Shown here: piece by piece, positions 59,601 to 64,000 of the stretch | Position numbering within the stretch: the first letter of the stretch is position 1 | Layout of the letters: each line of letters opens with the position of its first letter | Origin: Echinococcus granulosus | Lineage: Eukaryota; Platyhelminthes; Cestoda; Cyclophyllidea; Taeniidae | Assembly (NCBI RefSeq): GCF_000524195.1 | Contig: NW_020170387.1 | Location: 1,400,021 to 1,464,020 of the forward strand | Direction: 5' to 3' | Length of the DNA: 64,000 bases | Made by a program: the position numbers and the translations under genes | Notes under the pieces: generated by a model | What the model was told of the DNA's origin: nothing | Databases searched by the model: none | The model's input: only the letters and a program-made list of their open reading frames with translations

Positions 59601-62600
59601 CAAAGAAACTTTACCAGAGGCTGTTCATCGTAAAATCTTGACAGTGCTTACGTTTCATCGTATCCGGACCTTTTCCCAACTATAAAGTACACAAGCCACA
59701 TCTAAGATATAAGATCTAGGTGCTAACTTTCTCGATGGTGCGGCTATGTAAATTTCCATTCAACGTATAAAATGGCTGTTAAAATAAGCTCAGTTAAGGT
59801 GACACTTTACTTTTGATCTGATCGCGAAGGGAATGTCGTTTTTCCCATTATCAATTTCCAGGTCCCAATGAGATTGTAAATGCGGCACCCTGAGGAAGGA
59901 CTGAGTAAAAAACTGGAAATTTAGTGAGGCTGCAAACAACTTCCAGGTAAATGAGGGAGGCAAAGCAATACAACACCCCACATTGAAATAACATTCTCAA
60001 ATTTATCGTGAAACACAGTGACTTACGAACTTTGCATTTTTCCGCATGGCGACATAGTCTGCTAATATGTTCTGAAACAAAATTACTTAATAAAAACATA
60101 ATTTATAAGGAAGTTAGAGTGGAAATTCGACAAGAGGATAGAAGATGACTACGAATCGGATTTCTTGTCGTGATTGGGATAGCAAACAAACAAATTTGTT
60201 AAATGTAACCTCAAAATAGTTTTGCGGAACATTGTCTCAAATTGTATTTGGTTTCAAGTCAATAAGAATTGCCTCAAAGAGAGGTAGTGACTACTTTGAG
60301 GTAAGTTCAAGTAGTTACGTTTGCCAAATGACGCTTGTTTTTGCAGACTACCCAACAGAATGGTTAAAAATTGTGATAACATTAATGGGATGGATTAATA
60401 TCATTAAAGTGCTTCGGTAAGCTGAACTGAGATAAGATTATTTCGTAATTTCTAAGTGCCCTAACACCGGGGTCATGTGCAACCAGCACATGACCTTCTA
60501 TCAAGTCAGTCCAACCGACAGTGTTTGGTTGGATGCAGTAAAATCAATAACTGGAGCAGTAAACATTGAGATTCGAATCCAAAACCACTTTTTAAGGACC
60601 ATGAACTCACCTGCTTTATCATTAAGTTAGGAAGCTTCAGCGACACGTCTTATTTGAAACCAACTACACAGGGTGAACCTTATCAGTAATGCAACTGCAA
60701 CACAGGGCAGTTAGAGTCACGAATGATGGCGTTCAATTACTGTTTGTTCCTCTGCTCACAATGGTACAACAAACCAAAACCTATGTATTTGCACCCGGAA
60801 GCGGCTACAATTGCTTACAAGAGGTGACATACTAGAGGTCTGGCAGTGCCCCTAAACGCAATTCAGCGAAGGGACACAACTTTGATGGGTCATTATTTAA
60901 GATGCCTGAGTATCTCGGGGCACGGCCTTGGGGCGTTCCATTAATCAGATCTCGGCTTCATGACGTTGCGTTACTCACCCGCCATGCCAACTAGACACTT
61001 GTTGGAAGCGAAGGAAGGGGAGACCGATGGGCGCGCTTTGATGCAGTGGCGAATACCGTTGTCTTGATACGCGCGAATCCAGTGTTGGTCCAGATTGCTA
61101 CCCACCTGTCCGCCCTGCAGGGGAGCCTGTTATGTTCGCCATCGACAAGGTTGACTACTATATATGACCTTCGCAGCGGCCGCCGTTGCCGCCCTTTTTA
61201 CCGCTCTCGCAACCTGCAGTGAAGCTGCACGGCGGCGTGAGTCATCGGGGCGGTTGCATATCTCTAACATGCTTTGTTATCCTCTGAACACTTCCATTGG
61301 TCGTTTATTTGGCACACTGGCCCCCAGATTAACGACAAATCATTAGGATTGAGACGCCGTTTTAAGGTGTACATTTCCAGCGGGGATAAACTAGACTGTC
61401 TAACTGGTATTGTGCATCACTTAAATAGGTCCACTTAACGGAGTTTAATTTGATTGGAGGCAATCCGATGTGCTGCCAGATGCATAGTTTTATCCTGTGC
61501 TGAAGGCCTAGAGGAGAGCTGGAGCTGCAACATGGTGCCTTACACGAAAAGAGGACATATGCTGGCATGAGGTCATAAAAAACGCTGAAGAGAAGGCTAT
61601 AGTGCCCTTTTGAATTTAGGGCCGGGAAAGCTAGTTAACAGGATTCGCTTAACCTCTAGAAGAATGTAGCGATAGATATAGCCGGTCCCATGAGTTGAGG
61701 ATAATCTAGCCCAACTATGTAGTCAGTGTTTTAAATGAGAAAGAGGATGATTCCGTGGTTGAAATCGCCACCTGAGAGGCAACACGCTTCTAAAAGTTAG
61801 AATACGCTAAAGTTGTTTCGTTAATGTCCTATCTGTACTTATGTGTAGCATCTCGGCAGACCTTGTATTTAGTTCAAATCCCAAATTGAATGGCTAAGAA
61901 ATTTTTTACCATTCCCTAAATTCATGCTTTTTCAACTGCATATATTCACATTTTGAACTTACTTTACTGATTAATTTATAAGTACGACCAGTTTTACTGG
62001 CAGAATTAGGAGGTTTAACATCATCCTATTGCAGCAGTCCAAGCAGGCAATTCTATCCAATGTGCTTTCGGAAACCCCCAAACGTAGATACGTATCCCGT
62101 GAAGATACTGCAGAAAACAAATTTACGATGCAATACTTCACGACTTTCCCTTCATTCCAGAATATTTAAATGTTGGAAAATTGGAGGAGAAGATTAGTGG
62201 ATTAGAGCAATGCCAAAACATGCGCGACTATAAGCATCTGGTTTAAAGACGGTCCAGCAGAGGATTTTCGAACCATGGAGCAATACTCCATCATCCCTGA
62301 TGATATCAGGAATTTTAATCGAAAATACAAAGTCACTGAAGAATGCACACATTTCACACCTACGGTGCTTTTCGAAGGGTTATAAGATTTTTTGGCAATC
62401 ATTAAAAATAAACTTTATCACAATGTAGACAGTCAGATGGGGTTTAAAGAAACTAACTTCGCTTAGTGCAAAGCGATGCAAAAGGTCTAAACAGCAAGAC
62501 AACGGCGATTGTGCTTCACCTCGACCGCTGAAAGCCTTTATTAATCGGTGTGGTGACTGCAAATAACCAACTAGACGAACACACGTTATCCACTGAATGG

Positions 62601-64000
62601 GAAGGATTCACTGCAAAATGAGATGATCTTTCATGGTTAAGTGTGCGGGGGTTGTCTGTAAGCAGGTTGTGTGTTTGACCCACCAGAGACTAGTGAAGTT
62701 GTGATGAGTCCAACCTAGTAAAATTGCGCAATCCACACGTATTTAGCAGAACTCTTTTTTAAAATATCGAGTATTTTCCTATTTTTAAATGTTGTTTACT
62801 AGATGCGGCAACCTTTTAGTACCAGTGGAAATGGAACCACTAGAACGGTCTCCTAGACATGACCGCGTGGCGACCAATGAACTTAAAATCTCTCAGATCC
62901 ATCTGTTTTCCAATTTAAACACGAAAAAAAAAAAACTGTATTATCGAAATGTTTTGGAATTGGGCTAATGCCGTTAATAATCACAAATACACTGACCAGC
63001 TGAAAGAATAAAGGTGTTAAAACAATCTTAAAGGGTATGAGTATATAAGTCCGATTGCAAATTAAGTAACTTAGAATCTAACAGGAGAGCAAACGTTGGC
63101 CCCTACGAAGGACTCAAGTTGACCCCAGTATGGATTAGAAAAAGTGCATTCCCTATAAAAAAATGGACGTGCACAAACAGTTGCAATCACTGCGATGGAA
63201 TGTATAAAAAGTTTGCATTATTACACTTTCTTACACTCACTACCAAAGACTAAACTGATGGATCTGCGGATAAAGAACCCCACCGATACTGGTGTTGATT
63301 AACATGCACACGCTCTTTCCCGTATAAATGTGCAGCGCCACAGTGAATTTCGAGGCGAAAGAAGATGAAATGGGACAATGTAGCCCTCTAGACTACCATC
63401 ATCACTGTAATCAATGTACCGTGAGTACAAGAGATTTCCCTCCCTCCGACAACTACACTATCAAGACAATAATACGAAGCAGCCACAGAAAAGGAGCAAC
63501 TGACATTGTCATTAGCGCAAAAGCGACTCGAGTGGAGAGCAAAGCACCTTGATGGGTGTTAATTTGACAAACCAATCCCAAGAATCCAAAACTGCGCATT
63601 AGAGGTTTGCACTCACATCTTCACTCCACACGCGATCCCTCCGATATCACCAAGATTGAAACGGTTCACTTCTGAAATTCAACAAAGTAATTACAGGCGA
63701 AGGGTTAGTCTTGCCACAAATTGTAATCATAAATCGGCATCAGTGGAGGGAAGTTTCATGTTCTTTGTCTTTCCGTTGATGTAAATAATATACTGAGTTC
63801 GTTTAATACACAAACCTTTTCAATACCCCACGATTCACCTTCCACAGTAACGCCAAAGAGCTAGTACCCCAGTCCTTCAGCGTGCTTATCAAAGCTCTAC
63901 TTCCAGACTTACGCAGACTATGATGTTGGTACACTGCTACCAGTGCCGAATGGTTAATGAAAACCGGGCACAACAGAGAGAAGTTAGGCTCTACTCTTAC
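56661..64000. other. Region without a supported gene
   Basis: I found no gene with recognisable domains. Weak leads are a signal-peptide-like ATG frame ending in a GTGAGT donor at 61164-61236 and an open stretch at about 62205-62390; both are discussed as findings. A perfect 10-base inverted repeat lies at 60471-60495. Further decayed retroelement sequence is likely but not assignable. Confidence 0.4.
60471..60495. repeat. Perfect short inverted repeat
   Basis: GGTCATGTGC, five bases, then GCACATGACC: a perfect 10-base-pair hairpin or palindromic protein site. Each arm carries a GGTCA/TGACC half-site, so a dimeric nuclear-receptor-type factor could bind; this is speculation. Confidence 0.7.

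Overview
The window reads as a piece of a multicellular animal nuclear genome, most likely a parasitic flatworm and perhaps a tapeworm. Genes are split by introns with clean GT..AG borders, gene density is low, most of the DNA is AT-rich and non-coding, and old degraded retroelements lie between genes. The flatworm guess rests on the very long TR2/TR4-like receptor and on strong splice acceptors that abut start codons, as expected with spliced-leader trans-splicing. It is an inference, not a proof. One assembly gap of 100 N lies at 21682-21781.

Layout. 1-17.6 kb holds three single-exon genes on the minus strand, all for small four-pass membrane proteins: two paralogues with PPxY tails (3905-4630 and 14893-15660) and a compact claudin-like protein (17188-17598). 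Each has a TATA box about 40 bases upstream of its start codon. 21.9-31.6 kb holds two tandem plus-strand genes for 1-acylglycerol-3-phosphate acyltransferase (AGPAT), both with five coding exons. Exons 2, 3 and 4 have identical lengths (134, 176 and 169 bases) in the two genes, so this is a gene duplication. 32.6-41.5 kb holds a minus-strand nuclear receptor gene of the NR2C (TR2/TR4) type, with eight coding exons that I joined in frame from the stop codon up to the first visible N-terminal exon; its 5' end is uncertain. 41.5-64 kb has no gene I can support. It carries CA/GT-rich and purine/pyrimidine-alternating tracts, scattered AGGTCA-like half-sites, and a decayed Ty3/gypsy retrotransposon at about 54.0-55.5 kb.

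An unclassified interspersed repeat is present in at least four diverged copies (about 2.24, 9.48, 20.1 and 25.55 kb), one of them inverted.

The genes do not form one pathway. The AGPAT pair would make phosphatidic acid for membrane lipid synthesis, the four-pass proteins are probably plasma-membrane or tegument proteins, and the receptor is a DNA-binding transcription factor. The most testable ideas are a cluster of receptor half-sites inside the receptor's own intron, the PPxY/four-pass protein family with shared TATA promoters, and the unnamed repeat family. I did not find a clearly new biological system.
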